Position numbers and translations under genes: made by a program
Shown here: positions 31,701-39,351 of the stretch, piece by piece
How the letters are laid out: every line of letters begins with the position of its first letter
Position numbering within the stretch: the stretch's first letter is position 1
Notes under the pieces: model-generated
What the model was told of the DNA's origin: nothing
The model's database searches: none
What the model saw: only the letters and a program-made list of their open reading frames with translations
Source: Taibaiella sp.
GTDB taxonomy: Bacteria > Bacteroidota > Bacteroidia > Chitinophagales > Chitinophagaceae
Assembly (NCBI GenBank): GCA_019638495.1
Contig: JAHBTQ010000003.1
Span: 310,001 to 374,000 of the forward strand
Direction of reading: 5' to 3'
DNA: 64,000 bases

Positions 31701-34700
31701 TATTGGAGCTACACAGCTTTGTGCAGGTGGTGTCACCACGCTTAGCAACGCCGTAGGTGGTGGTACATGGAGTAGCACTGGCACTATTGTATCGGTTGGT
31801 TCTTCTACAGGTGTAGTTAGTGGCATTACAACAGGTACAAGCGTTGTTACTTATTCGCTAGCTACCGGTTGCAGCAAGTACGCAACAGTTACTGTAAACC
31901 CACTACCGTCATTGATAGTCGGGCCCACACAGGTATGCTTGGGTGGATCTGTTTATGTTTTGAATACTACCGGGGGTGGCACATGGAGCAGCAGCGACCC
32001 GGCCTTTGCCACTGTCGGCCCTACGGGAATGGTTAGTGGCATTGCCGTAGGCACCGCTACGCTCACATACACCTTGCCTACCGGTTGTTACAGAACGGCT
32101 GCAATTACTGTAGAACCATTACCCGCAGCCATCGCTGGTCCGGCCACAGTATGCATTGGTCAGAGCACTACACTTAGTTCTTCCACTGCAGGCGGCAGTT
32201 GGGCTAGTTCTTCTCCTACCATCGCCTCCGTGTCAGCGGCTGGTGTTGTCTCCGGTGCCATGGCAGGCATTGCCAATATCATCTACACACTTCCTACTGG
32301 TTGTTCAGTGCAGTCTGCCGTTACGGTTAGCACATTACCTGCACCACTCTCACTTGCCGGTACGGTTTGCGTTGGTCAGTCAGTAACCGGTGCGGCCTCT
32401 CCGGTTGGCGGCTTATGGTCCAGCTCAGCAACATCAGTTGCTACTGCCGATCCGTCTACCGGCCTTTTGATTGGCGTCTCAGCAGGTACCGCTACTATTT
32501 CATATACATTGGCTACCGGCTGTTTCAGAACTGCTACACTCACGGTTCAGCCACTCCCATTACCCATCTCCGGCTCCACACAGGTGTGTGCGGGGTCGAG
32601 CGTTACCCTCACAAATGGTACACCTGGCGGCACGTGGACAGCCGGTCCCACGGGCGTCGCTTCTATCTCATCAACAGGTGTTATCACAGGCTCCACGGCG
32701 GGCACTACCGTAGTGTCTTATACATTGGGCACGGGCTGCCGCAGCACGCAGTTATTTACCGTCAATCCTGTTCCATCTGCCATTGGCGGCGTGTCACCTG
32801 TATGCCAGGGTAGTACCATTGTACTTACTAATACGCTCCCAGGCGGGCTTTGGGCCACATCATCTACAGGTCTTCTCTCAGTAGATCCTCTTACCGGTGC
32901 AGTCACCGGGCTCGCCACCGGCGTTGCTATTGTTACCTACGCCATGCCTACGGGTTGCACCGCCACAGCATCTATTCTTGTCAATCCTGTTCCGGCACCT
33001 GTAGCCGGCGCGTCCGCAGCATGCGTGGGCAACAGCACTACGTTTACCAATGCTACTGCTGGCGGCACATGGCTGTCGTCGGCACCGGGCATTGCTGCAG
33101 TTGGCGGTGGCAGTGGTCTCGTTACCGCTATTTCGGCAGGTGTGGCATCGATTAGTTACGTCTTGCCCACAGGCTGTGCCGCTAGCAAAATGTTCACTGC
33201 CAATGCGTTGCCACCCACCATTACCGGTTCCGGTATTGGCTGCGTAGGAAACGTCACGACATTGGCTAATGCTACCCCCGGCGGTGTCTGGACCAGTGGC
33301 TCGCCATCAGTCGCCACCGTAGACCCTGTTACAGGTGTGGTGACGGGTGTTACAACCGGTCTTGCTAACGTCACTTATACACTGCCTACAGGCTGTGCTA
33401 CCAGCACGGTCATCACCATAGTATCGCCGCCTGCACCAGTGTCTGGTCCATCGGCCTTGTGCCAGGGTTTGTCAGCCGGCTTTAGCTCATCAAGCACCGG
33501 CGGCACGTGGACCACAAGCAATACTTCTATCCTCACCATCAATGCTACTACTGGTGGTGCTACTGCTGTTGGTGCCGGTGTCGCCATAGTATCCTACGTG
33601 CATTACACAGGCTGCTATTCCACGCACACGGTTACCGTCAATCCGCAATTGCCCATAACAGGCACAAACGTGGTTTGCGCGGGCGATACCATCACACTTT
33701 ACAATGGTGTGGCCGGTGGTGTTTGGGGCAGTAGCACAGTGGGCGTTGCCACGGTGTCGCCCACTGGTCGCGTTTATGGCGTCACATCCGGCGTGGCTAT
33801 TATCTCTTATCTCCAGAGCTCCGGTTGCCTTTCCATCAGGCCGGTTACGGTCAATGCGCTTCCATCCACGTTCCTCGTTACGGGTGGTGGCAGCTTCTGC
33901 ATTGGTAGCCCCGGAGTTCCGGTTGGGCTCAGTTCGTCGCTGCCGGGTGTGGAGTATCAGTTATACAATGGCATGTCTCCTGTGTTGACTATTGCAGGCA
34001 CCGGTGGCGCGCTCAACTTTGGCACCTATACCACCGGTGGCACTTACTCAGTGCGTGCCGTTACTACCGGGCTCGGCTGTGCCACTATGATGGTCGGTTC
34101 TGCCGTTGTCGCTCCGGTCACGCTTGGGCCCGCGGGCGTTAGCATCAGCACCACTACGGGCGACACAGTTTGCAACGGCACCGCAGTCACCTACACGCCT
34201 GTCCCTTACCTGGGTGGCAGTGCACCGGCATATCAGTGGTATGTCAACGGTACGCTTGTCAGTGGAGCTTCTTCTTATGCATATACACCTGCACCCGGCG
34301 ATATAGTTACCTGCAAGCTCACCAGCAGCGCCTCTTGCGCCGTGCCGGCTACGGCCACTACCGACCTTACAATGGTAGTACTGCCCATGGTCACTCCGGG
34401 AATTACAACATCAGTCCTGCCAAATGACACCGTATGTGCGGGCACCGCAGTTTCGTTTATAGGAACCTATGTTAACGGTGGCTCCATGCGCCAGTTGCAG
34501 TGGATTAAGAACAGTGCAGCAGCAGATACCGGTACAACATATTCATACCTCCCTGCCGATGGCGACCTTGTTTTGTGCCGCCTCGTTTCCACAGCCCGCT
34601 GCCGCACAGCAGATACTGTTTATAGCCCGACTATCAGGATGACGGTGCTGCCATATGCAACGCCGCAGGTTACCATAAATGCAGACCCCGGCTTGGCGCT

Positions 34701-35205
34701 CACACCTGGCCAGGAAGTGAAGTTCACCGCAGTTGTTGCTACTGCCGGCACTGATCCCGCATACCAATGGAGCGTCAACAGCATTAACATCCCCGGAGCC
34801 ACTACAACCGAATACATCACAAGCTCGCTGGCAAACGGAGACTCCGTTGGCTGCACCGTTACCAGTGGCGCACCATGCGGTGGCATCAGTATAGGCAAGG
34901 GAGTTACAGTAGTGGTCTCTAACGTAGGTGTAGCACAGACAGAAGCGATAGGTAAACTATCACTTATGCCTAACCCTAACAATGGCGCATTCGTATTGCA
35001 GGGCACTGTACCCGTAGGAGCAGACATACGCCTCCGCATCTTCAACATGATAGGTCAGCAGGTTTTCTACAGAACAGCAACCGTACAAAATGGCATGCTC
35101 AATGAGCACATTGATCTCAGCACAGAGCTGTCAAACGGCATGTACACACTTAGCGCTAATGTTAATGGTGTGGAGCAGGTGTGGCATTTTGTGGTGAAGA
35201 GGTAG
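22717..35205 (+). CDS. Giant secreted Ig-like repeat protein with T9SS tail (4162 aa)
   Basis: The start at 22717 is chosen because it opens a clean signal peptide (MYRRLLTVLWLVCCVVSTAVA); an in-frame Met at 22618 would precede it with unrelated residues. After an N-terminal beta-rich domain and a PKD-like unit comes one Ig-like repeat, then a MAM/jelly-roll-like domain (about 23800-24300). About 43 more Ig-like (Big_2-type) repeats of roughly 72 residues run from about 24513 to 33860. Each has the pattern ITG...VC...SGGTWSS.N...V...TG...G.A.ISY.L.TGC...VTVNPLP, with one Cys near its start and one near its end, so a disulfide per repeat is likely. Three Ig/PKD-like units and a T9SS sorting tail (MPNPNNGAF to VVKR) end the protein. 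It is probably a fibrous adhesin or surface-coat protein. Confidence 0.9.
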   Translation: MYRRLLTVLWLVCCVVSTAVANVSVTAASGGTNICSNKAATGSAPAFTTLNPISITEVLNSDFSTGTATIVLNAPSGWQFSSTMPGLSYVTGSNITGISGTISSTALTINVTVAATTGADQVTITGLQVQATTTSSSSGNILASVASGVAGIGTGASGTNFGSLSLISPATASVSISATPSGSVCTGTNVTFVPSPTSGGTPQYTWSLNGTDVFIGATYSNASLASGNTVTCRMLSSLGCLVSNPVYANTITMTVLSVPAAVTGSATVCPTTTTTLSTTATGGTWSSSNTAVGTVNSSGVVTGIAAGTARISYNLAGCASTKTLYVNNPPFAPALTPSVTTICNNTGLTIYAAGNAASGTILSQDFNSGLGSWTVDTFGSTGIVPGAEWKACADSYMNEQGWYRSPDYSTFVMANADTSGSSTTLSTRLTSPTFSLADYASANLSFQHAYEYWPSGDVFVNLEISTNGGSTWTTITNFKGASVGNKMSFQAHSVSLNAYLGNANVKIRFYYKSTFGYYWAIDNIIISGTPGRVTPTWSPVTHLFADAAHTTAYTAGTPADTVYMYPTTVTSAVTMVYTVTAAAGACVSSSTATVTVNPEPGATTGSLNLCPGTTTTLSNSGTGGTWVSGNTSIATVGSATGIVSGVAAGTAAISYVVGSSCATVVIVTVHTAPAAIDGNLNVCIGYPRTLTSATTGGTWSSSSTFVATVGGTTGIVSGMSYGTARITYSLGGSCVATAVVTVQPLPSSITGPTVVCASQSITLADATSGGTWVSGNSSIATVGSTSGTVTGVAGGVAPISYVLTTTGCFSIRNVTVNPIGPITGGPNACLGYTLALSNTATGGTWVSGNTSVATIDGSTGLLSPVAIGTTNITYTLSTGCVAYATITVNALPADITGVSSVCVGGSTTLACSTSGGTWSSSNATTASVGSSSGSVSGGSAGSVTISYTAATGCFKTFDMTVNPVPAAITGTASLCEGLTTSLSCATSGGAWSSSNTSVATVTGGTVTGVASGTATITYTLATGCYGTRSVTVNPLPGAITGTLSMCQGVTTTLSSATSGGTWTSSNTIVASITSPGNILGGTSGTATISYTLSTGCRATAVVTVNAIPAGITGSTSVCTGQSTTLTNTLSGGTWASSNTSIATIGTGGDVTGVTAGLVTITYSLSTGCSATRAMTVNQTPSVPTGTTSVCKDLTTTLSASPALGTWASSNSSVATVAAGTGVVTGVNAGSAIITYLLSTGCLNVQTVTVLPLPSSVSGDLSICLGNTSTLTNSTSGGSWSSSNTSVVSIGSSSGIAFGATTGSATISYVLPTGCYKTALAVVNPLPSATVGADSVCQASTTLFINPTGGGTWTSANTAVATIGSSTGVISGISGGTSMISYVLPTGCPATKVITVNPLPATISGPDNICQSSSAAMSNTSTGGTWSSGTVTVATIGSASGTVFGVIGGATIITYTLPTGCLTIKTLTVTSLPAAISGANSVCVGSATPYTDMTTGGTWSSGNPSVATINSSGLVTGIAEGTAQITYTLPLGCIATKLITVNPLPADISGSTSLCLSSPQALTNATGGGTWSSSSTITANVTSGGIVTGTVYGTANISYTLPTGCYKLVTVTVNMTPSAISGSTTVCEGSVTPFTNTISGGTWSTSNSGVATVSSTGAVSGIAAGNATITYTLSTGCFATKSITVNPLPGAITGPAATCQGLTVSLASSTTGGTWSSSNLFVATAGTTTGLISGSAAGTANITYTLPTGCLVSRTFTVYALPGAITGAANACVGGTTLLSTSTGGGTWNISGSSAATIDAGGLVTGIVPGTATVTYTLGVGCFTNRVVTVNPLPPAITGNIPTCVGMTITLGNPTPGGTWTSTTAPGVATVGASTGVVTPVSPGTATITYTLPTGCYTTEVVLVNTVQPITGNTALCAGTLSILTHAVSGGTWSSSTPTIAGIAATTGMLVAYTAGTSTISYALPGGCYATKVATVTALPAAISGPPSVCPGFSITLSNSTSGGSWSSTNTAVAAVGTGGVVTGIVPGTTIISYSTSSGCSVTKPITVNALPAAISGTMGICSGATSTFTTAVTGGTWSTSNASVITIGATSGVATGGVPGTATISYTPASGCIAVAQVTVNPLPAPITGGNSLCAGATLPLANTVTGGTWSSTNTAIATIDGTGLVSGVTPGTTLISYTSGIGCATTSVITVNTMPTPITGVASACAGYSTALSSTPSGGTWSTGNASIATVGSTTGLVTGIAAGTANITYGFTTGCRVSVVVTVSAAASSVTGPGRVCEASSITLTDPAMSGGAWSSGDLGVATVDGTSGVVTGVAAGTASIYYTIGIGCNTVKVVTVDGLPAPIAGMPSTCIGLTTSLISSPSGGTWTSSNVTIGNVNATTGVVTGVTAGTVNISYTLGTGCRRIQPVSVNVNPGVTSGVATVCAGSATNFTNAVPGGVWASGNIAVATVGTDGTVTGVSAGTAVISYLMGPGCQSVRTVTVYAVPAPIYGASSICNGATTTLSTVTTIGTWSSSVGAVATVDAATGLVSSLSAGTTIISFTSPEGCSATKNFTVSPHEPNTGIANTCVGFYTTIANLVPGGTWASSNTAVANVGMGGAVTGLAAGTTTIIYTTADGCQSSTVVTVATVTPVTGPGNVCAGQSITLSNAVSGGTWTSGNSLIATVGSGTGLVTGLAAGFAMISYNYGGGCAALKLVTVSPLSTIAGPATLCNGQSVTLTNATSGGTWSTSDATVATVSATGLVSGITTGTATISYMLGTGCVETKTVTVNPISAIVAPSNICAGTTVSFSNATPGGTWTSSSSSVALVGVASGNVTGMSAGSATITYTVPTGCQATLSISVDPAPASFTGSPGVCLSATTTLSTTSVGGTWSSSDITVAPIDAAGMVTGSNAGTSIVSYTLPTGCYRTIVVTVNALPPAITGTPKVCVAGVRALSNAISGGTWSSSSTGVATVGSSSGIVSGLVPGTSVITYTPGSGCFTSVVVTVSPEPPGIIGATQLCAGGVTTLSNAVGGGTWSSTGTIVSVGSSTGVVSGITTGTSVVTYSLATGCSKYATVTVNPLPSLIVGPTQVCLGGSVYVLNTTGGGTWSSSDPAFATVGPTGMVSGIAVGTATLTYTLPTGCYRTAAITVEPLPAAIAGPATVCIGQSTTLSSSTAGGSWASSSPTIASVSAAGVVSGAMAGIANIIYTLPTGCSVQSAVTVSTLPAPLSLAGTVCVGQSVTGAASPVGGLWSSSATSVATADPSTGLLIGVSAGTATISYTLATGCFRTATLTVQPLPLPISGSTQVCAGSSVTLTNGTPGGTWTAGPTGVASISSTGVITGSTAGTTVVSYTLGTGCRSTQLFTVNPVPSAIGGVSPVCQGSTIVLTNTLPGGLWATSSTGLLSVDPLTGAVTGLATGVAIVTYAMPTGCTATASILVNPVPAPVAGASAACVGNSTTFTNATAGGTWLSSAPGIAAVGGGSGLVTAISAGVASISYVLPTGCAASKMFTANALPPTITGSGIGCVGNVTTLANATPGGVWTSGSPSVATVDPVTGVVTGVTTGLANVTYTLPTGCATSTVITIVSPPAPVSGPSALCQGLSAGFSSSSTGGTWTTSNTSILTINATTGGATAVGAGVAIVSYVHYTGCYSTHTVTVNPQLPITGTNVVCAGDTITLYNGVAGGVWGSSTVGVATVSPTGRVYGVTSGVAIISYLQSSGCLSIRPVTVNALPSTFLVTGGGSFCIGSPGVPVGLSSSLPGVEYQLYNGMSPVLTIAGTGGALNFGTYTTGGTYSVRAVTTGLGCATMMVGSAVVAPVTLGPAGVSISTTTGDTVCNGTAVTYTPVPYLGGSAPAYQWYVNGTLVSGASSYAYTPAPGDIVTCKLTSSASCAVPATATTDLTMVVLPMVTPGITTSVLPNDTVCAGTAVSFIGTYVNGGSMRQLQWIKNSAAADTGTTYSYLPADGDLVLCRLVSTARCRTADTVYSPTIRMTVLPYATPQVTINADPGLALTPGQEVKFTAVVATAGTDPAYQWSVNSINIPGATTTEYITSSLANGDSVGCTVTSGAPCGGISIGKGVTVVVSNVGVAQTEAIGKLSLMPNPNNGAFVLQGTVPVGADIRLRIFNMIGQQVFYRTATVQNGMLNEHIDLSTELSNGMYTLSANVNGVEQVWHFVVKR

Positions 35206-35501
35206 GGATGCACCACTAATTCCATGTTGCTCTGGTCAAGCCAAATTGTTTTGTTTGGGATTGTGGGATAACTTTCCCACTGGTCCGTGTTTGCAACGCA
35301 GATCCCTCCCTCGGCGCGGCGTTTGTAACGCCCGTGGCAAAAATATCTATCACAAAACGCCTGCGTCTTATCATACCCCATTTTCACACTATCATAGATT
35401 TTTGTTTTGGCCCGTGCTGCTTTAAAGATGACCTTTATGGCAGAGAGGCAATTTGCTATCAGGAAATGCACGATGCGTTTAAGATTCACCGAAGTGCTAC
35501 G

Positions 35502-35666
35502 ACAGCAGTATCCTGCCAATCCTCAAATCCTGACTATCCTGGTTCAGACAAACGAGCAAACCGGAAGTTTCGGAAGTCTGCAAGTAGAAAAGATTGATTT
35601 TCATATAGTTGTAAATTGTGCGACATAAATTCAACCGGCAATAGTCGGAAGTAAAGCGGAAGTTGG
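35502..35666. repeat. Direct repeat, copy A (about 165 bp)
   Basis: Copy A shares long matching stretches with copy B at 35779-35944, including CCTCAAAT..TGACTATCCTGG, CCGGAAGTTTCGGAAGTC and CCGGCAATAGTCGGAAGTAAA. The spacing of the blocks is conserved, with base substitutions and small gaps. No terminal inverted repeats or coding capacity are seen. It may be a dispersed intergenic element. Confidence 0.85.
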
Positions 35667-35778
35667 TCGGCCCATAAAACGGTATTTCGGCTTTGGAGCC
35701 CTGATTCGGGTAAGTCCCTCGCAGAAGGGCGTGGAGACTCTCCGGGGACGGTAGTTCAAGATTCGCGCAAATTTGATA

Positions 35779-35944
35779 ACAGTAGTATTCTGCAAATCCT
35801 CAAATTCTGACTATCCTGGTTCCGACAAACACCAACCACCGGAAGTTTCGGAAGTCTGCAAGTAATAATGATTGATTTTCACATTGTTACGAAAAATGGA
35901 TGGCAGAAGTGACCGGCAATAGTCGGAAGTAAAACGGAAGTAGG
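35779..35944. repeat. Direct repeat, copy B (about 165 bp)
   Basis: Copy B lies 277 bp after copy A with matching block order. The two are separated by a GC-rich stretch (about 35670-35775) unique to the gap. Confidence 0.85.
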
Positions 35945-36129
35945 ATGAAGTATAAACGAGGGCGAAGCGCGGGAGGGCGTAACACCTTTGTGCCCTTTTG
36001 GGTAATTGTACCCTTGTGAACCTTGTGTAAACTTCGTGCCCTTTGCCTGCCTGCCGATAGGCAGGTGTTTAGGGAAGATCTTTTCAGGCGCAATCGGGCA
36101 ACCCTGTCGCCAGCGCTCATTCGACCTCC

Positions 36130-36385
36130 CCTCCCCTATAGGCTACCGTGTACCCACAAGTAAGACACTCGTAATAAGAACGCCCGATGGAGGCTATCTG
36201 TTTGTAATAGCCTACGTTCATAGCACCGATTTTGTCTGTAGCGGGCAACGCAATAGCGCTCATTCGACCTCACCCTCCCTTTTTCGGGGAGGGCTGGGGA
36301 GGGGCTACACACAGATAGTGTTCAATGTGAGAAATCAATTGGAACGAAAAAAGATGTGGGTACACGGTAGCCCCTATAGGGGGAG
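36130..36385. repeat. Inverted repeat enclosing a GC-rich palindromic element
   Basis: A left arm (36130-36156, with CTATAGGCTACCGTGTACCCA) is complementary to a right arm (36357-36385) apart from two extra bases on the right. Between them is a hairpin-prone block (about 36270-36305, CCTCCCTTTTTCGGGGAGG) and a second copy of the GCTCATTCGACCTC word near 36254. It resembles a REP-like element; no transposase is present. Confidence 0.65.
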
Positions 36386-36464
36386 GCCGGGAGGGGGTTC
36401 TACACACTATCCACACCCCATGTGTATTACGTAAAATACTTTCCGCTTAAAATCAAAAAATCGG

Positions 36465-36472
36465 TAATTTTG
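36465..36472 (+). promoter_or_regulatory. Candidate -7 element for atpG
   Basis: TAATTTTG matches TAnnTTTG and lies 35 bp before the atpG start codon. It supports separate transcription of atpG from the rest of the ATP synthase genes. Confidence 0.55.
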
Positions 36473-36507
36473 CCGCAGTTTAAACTGAATTATTACTAAA
36501 TAATTAT

Positions 36508-37389
36508 ATGTCAGGTCAACTTAAGGAAGTCCGCAACCGAATAAAGTCCGTAACATCTACGCAGCAGATCACGAAAGCGATGAAGATGGTGAGTGCCGCA
36601 AAACTGCGTCGTGCACAGGATGCAATACTTCAGATGCGCCCTTATTCCCGCAAGCTGCAGGATATGCTCAGCAATATCGTTAGCGCATCTTCCAGCGAGG
36701 TTAGCCTTCCTTTGGCCGACGAGCGTCCCATAGAGCGCATCCTGTTCATAGCTATCACCAGCGACCGTGGTCTTTGCGGTGCCTACAATGCAAACGTTAT
36801 CAAGCTCACACGCAGCATTATTGCTGAGAAGTACGCTTCACAGGCTGCCAAAGGCAATGTGACTATCCTGCCTATTGGCAAGAAAGGTTACGAGTTCTTC
36901 CAGCGCAACGGCTACAAGCTGATAGACAACTATTGGGAAATATTCTCTGATCTTACGTTTGACAATGTGCGCAACGCTGCTGTTCATGCACAGAAGGCAT
37001 TCCTGGCTAAGGAGTTCGACCGTGTAGAGATCGTTTATAGCCAGTTTAGGAATGCTGCTACGCAGATGTTCGTATCTGAGCAATACCTGCCAATTCCAAA
37101 GGCCGATAAGAAGGAAGGTGCTATGAACACAGACTTCATCTTCGAGCCTTCGCGCGAGGTGCTGCTGCAGGAGCTGATGCCAAAGATCCTGAATACACAG
37201 GTTTACAAGGCGGTGCTGGATGCCAACGCTTCTGAGCATGGTGCACGTATGACAGCCATGGATAAGGCCAGCGAAAACGCAAACGAAATGTTGAAGTCGC
37301 TGAAGATCAGCTACAACCGTGCGCGCCAGGCTGCCATCACTACAGAGCTTACAGAAATTGTGAGCGGTGCAGCAGCATTGCAGGGTTAA
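36508..37389 (+). CDS. atpG: F0F1 ATP synthase gamma subunit
   Basis: The 293-aa protein starts MSGQLKEVRNRIKSVTSTQQITKAMKMVSAAKLRRAQ, the conserved gamma N-terminal helix, and has the block RILFIAITSDRGLCGAYN and the C-terminal helix ASENANEMLKSLKISYNRARQAAITTELTEI. Gamma forms the rotating stalk of F1. The neighbours are not atpA, atpH, atpD or atpC, so this gene is detached from the rest of the complex, with its own candidate promoter and terminator. Confidence 0.97.
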   Translation: MSGQLKEVRNRIKSVTSTQQITKAMKMVSAAKLRRAQDAILQMRPYSRKLQDMLSNIVSASSSEVSLPLADERPIERILFIAITSDRGLCGAYNANVIKLTRSIIAEKYASQAAKGNVTILPIGKKGYEFFQRNGYKLIDNYWEIFSDLTFDNVRNAAVHAQKAFLAKEFDRVEIVYSQFRNAATQMFVSEQYLPIPKADKKEGAMNTDFIFEPSREVLLQELMPKILNTQVYKAVLDANASEHGARMTAMDKASENANEMLKSLKISYNRARQAAITTELTEIVSGAAALQG

Positions 37390-37410
37390 TATTAAACAGA
37401 AACACTTTCG

Positions 37411-37445
37411 GAAAACATCTCTTTCGGCGACGTGGAGATGTTTTC
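37411..37445 (+). terminator. Terminator after atpG
   Basis: A perfect 11-bp stem (37411-37421 with 37435-37445) with a 13-nt loop is followed by T-rich sequence. The next gene starts just 24 bp later, at 37469, so some of its leader overlaps the T tract. Confidence 0.75.
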
Positions 37446-37468
37446 TTATTTTTATGCAAATCAATTGT

Positions 37469-39343
37469 ATGCGCAAACAAGTACTTTTTCTCGTCGCAAT
37501 GATTTTTGTCTGCTCCTGGACCCAGGCACAGCAGGCGCGGTCACGCCGGTTTTCTGCACCCCTGGCCGGAACGGCAAAGCTATCCGAGGCCGACGACAAG
37601 TACAATGCCATCGTCATGAACCTCGAGGCGCCCGATGTAACACACAATGCAGATAAAAGGCGCCTGGCCGAATTGAAGCAGGAGGTGGCACAGAAGTACC
37701 CGCGAAAAAAAAAAGCAGCAACTCCGCAGCGAAAAACAACGGCAGCCCCAACACCGGTGATGCAGATAGGCTTCATCGCTGATTCGCTCTCAGGTATTCC
37801 GCCAGACAATCATTGCGCGGTAAGTAATGGCAACAAGGCGGTAGCCGTAATGAACTCCTACATTACAGTGCATGATGCTACAGACGGGGCCTATCTCACC
37901 CGCAAGTCGCTCTACACATTTAGTCTGGCAACGGGTCTTACCAATTCTGGTGTATCCACAGTCAACTATCGCTTCGACCCCAAGGTCATTTATGATGCCG
38001 CAGCAGACAAGTTTATCTGCGTTATGCTCAATGGTACCAACCAGTATAACTGGATCGTTCTTGGCTTCTCGCAGACTAATGATCCCACCGGCTCGTGGAA
38101 CTTCTACAAGCTGTATGGCGACATAGACAACGACACTACCTGGTTCGATTATCCGGCCATTTCCATCACAAATGATGAGTTTTTCCTCACAGGTAACAAG
38201 ATAAAGTACAACGATAGCTGGCAGGCAGGTTTCCGCCAAACGGTTATTTACCAGGTGAAGAAATCAGATGGATATGCTGGTGCAGCCTCACTCACACACC
38301 GCATATGGGACAACGTGCAATATGCCGGACGGCCCATCAGATGCCTGCATCCTGTAGTTAGCAATAGCACAACTTCAGGGCCCGAACAGTATTTCCTTTC
38401 AAACAGGAATTTCGATGTCTCTAACGATACTGTATTTCTGGTAAAGGTGCCAGACATTATCGGCGCACCCGACAGCACCCTTACAGTTACGGCACTTACC
38501 GCCGACCTCCTGTATGGCGTTCCTCCTAATGCCCTCCAGCCCGATACGGCCAAGACACTCGCCACTAACGATGGCAGGATATTGGGTGCCTACAAGAGTG
38601 GCGATGAGATACAGTTTGTGAGCGTATGTGCACATCCTATTTCGGGCAACGCCGCTATCTATCATGGTTTCATCAATGGGGTATCAGGCTCGCCTACTGT
38701 ACATGCCGAAATGATAAGTAACGACACACTCGATTTCGGTTACCCCAATCTGTCATTCACCGAATCGGGCAGCGGAAACAGTCATTGTATTATAAGTTAC
38801 GAATTTTCCGGGGCTAATATGTATCCGGGTTATGGTGCCGTATATTATGATGGCTCTGCCCATTCAGACATGCTGGTCATGAAGTCCGGGGCTAAGAGCA
38901 TTAACCTCCTTTCCGGCAAAGAGCAGAGGTGGGGCGATTATAGCGGCTCTCAGCAAGACTGGAACGAGCCGGGTGCAGTGTGGGTAGAGGGCATCTTCGG
39001 TCGGTCAGATTCGCGCTATGGTAACTTCATGGCAAAGCTCACAACACCGTCATGGGTTAAGACTCCGGAGGTGGCAAACGCCAATCCCCGGGGTAGGGTA
39101 TTCCCTAATCCGGCATGGGAGATAGTGAGCTATGAGTTCACCATCGAAAAAGCGCAGTCATTCAGCTTTGCCTTGTATGATATGTCCGGTCGCCTGGTAG
39201 ATAAAGTGCTGGACACCTATTGCAAGAAGGGCCACAACCTGGTAAGGCTGAACGTTGCAACGCTGCCTGCCGGCACATACCTGCTGCGGGCCACCGGTGC
39301 CGAAGGCGAGGTGGTAGATGTACACCAGGTAATCCGCCATTAG
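37469..39343 (+). CDS. Secreted protein with T9SS tail, propeller-like body
   Basis: The start at 37469 gives 624 aa and a signal peptide ending near CSWTQAQ; an upstream Met at 37367 would overlap atpG and is disfavoured. The N-terminal third has a Lys/Arg-rich linker (PRKKKAATPQRKTT). The body (about 95-530) is beta-rich with repeated W/F-containing strands such as NYRFDPKVIYDAAADKFICV and TTWFDYPAISI, which suggests a propeller-type fold. The C-terminus matches a T9SS sorting domain (PNPAWEIVSYEF, LYDMSGRLV, LPAGTYLLRA). The function is unknown. A permease gene follows after 8 bp. Confidence 0.8.
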   Translation: MRKQVLFLVAMIFVCSWTQAQQARSRRFSAPLAGTAKLSEADDKYNAIVMNLEAPDVTHNADKRRLAELKQEVAQKYPRKKKAATPQRKTTAAPTPVMQIGFIADSLSGIPPDNHCAVSNGNKAVAVMNSYITVHDATDGAYLTRKSLYTFSLATGLTNSGVSTVNYRFDPKVIYDAAADKFICVMLNGTNQYNWIVLGFSQTNDPTGSWNFYKLYGDIDNDTTWFDYPAISITNDEFFLTGNKIKYNDSWQAGFRQTVIYQVKKSDGYAGAASLTHRIWDNVQYAGRPIRCLHPVVSNSTTSGPEQYFLSNRNFDVSNDTVFLVKVPDIIGAPDSTLTVTALTADLLYGVPPNALQPDTAKTLATNDGRILGAYKSGDEIQFVSVCAHPISGNAAIYHGFINGVSGSPTVHAEMISNDTLDFGYPNLSFTESGSGNSHCIISYEFSGANMYPGYGAVYYDGSAHSDMLVMKSGAKSINLLSGKEQRWGDYSGSQQDWNEPGAVWVEGIFGRSDSRYGNFMAKLTTPSWVKTPEVANANPRGRVFPNPAWEIVSYEFTIEKAQSFSFALYDMSGRLVDKVLDTYCKKGHNLVRLNVATLPAGTYLLRATGAEGEVVDVHQVIRH

Positions 39344-39351
39344 TACCAGCA

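Larger units (their letters stand above)
35206..36507. other. 1.3-kb gene-free repeat-rich region
   Basis: No open frame here looks like a real gene. The region contains a 165-bp direct repeat (35502-35666 and 35779-35944), a palindrome-containing GC-rich island (about 36046-36066), and a long inverted repeat (36130-36156 with 36357-36385) enclosing a GC-rich hairpin-forming segment. It lies between the giant gene and atpG. The atpG -7 element is at its end. Confidence 0.75.

Noticed and set aside
22618..35205. Many minus-strand or other-frame open frames of 60-150 codons inside the giant gene
   Set aside because: They recur at the repeat period and encode the same low-complexity peptide, so they are by-products of the repeat codon usage, not genes.
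35617..35775. Group II intron remnant starting at GTGCGAC
   Set aside because: The 5' word fits, but no domain V hairpin or reverse transcriptase is present, and the word lies within the 165-bp repeat.
36006..36434. 142-codon plus-strand open frame
   Set aside because: It crosses the palindromic repeats, has odd composition and no family features, so it is a chance frame.
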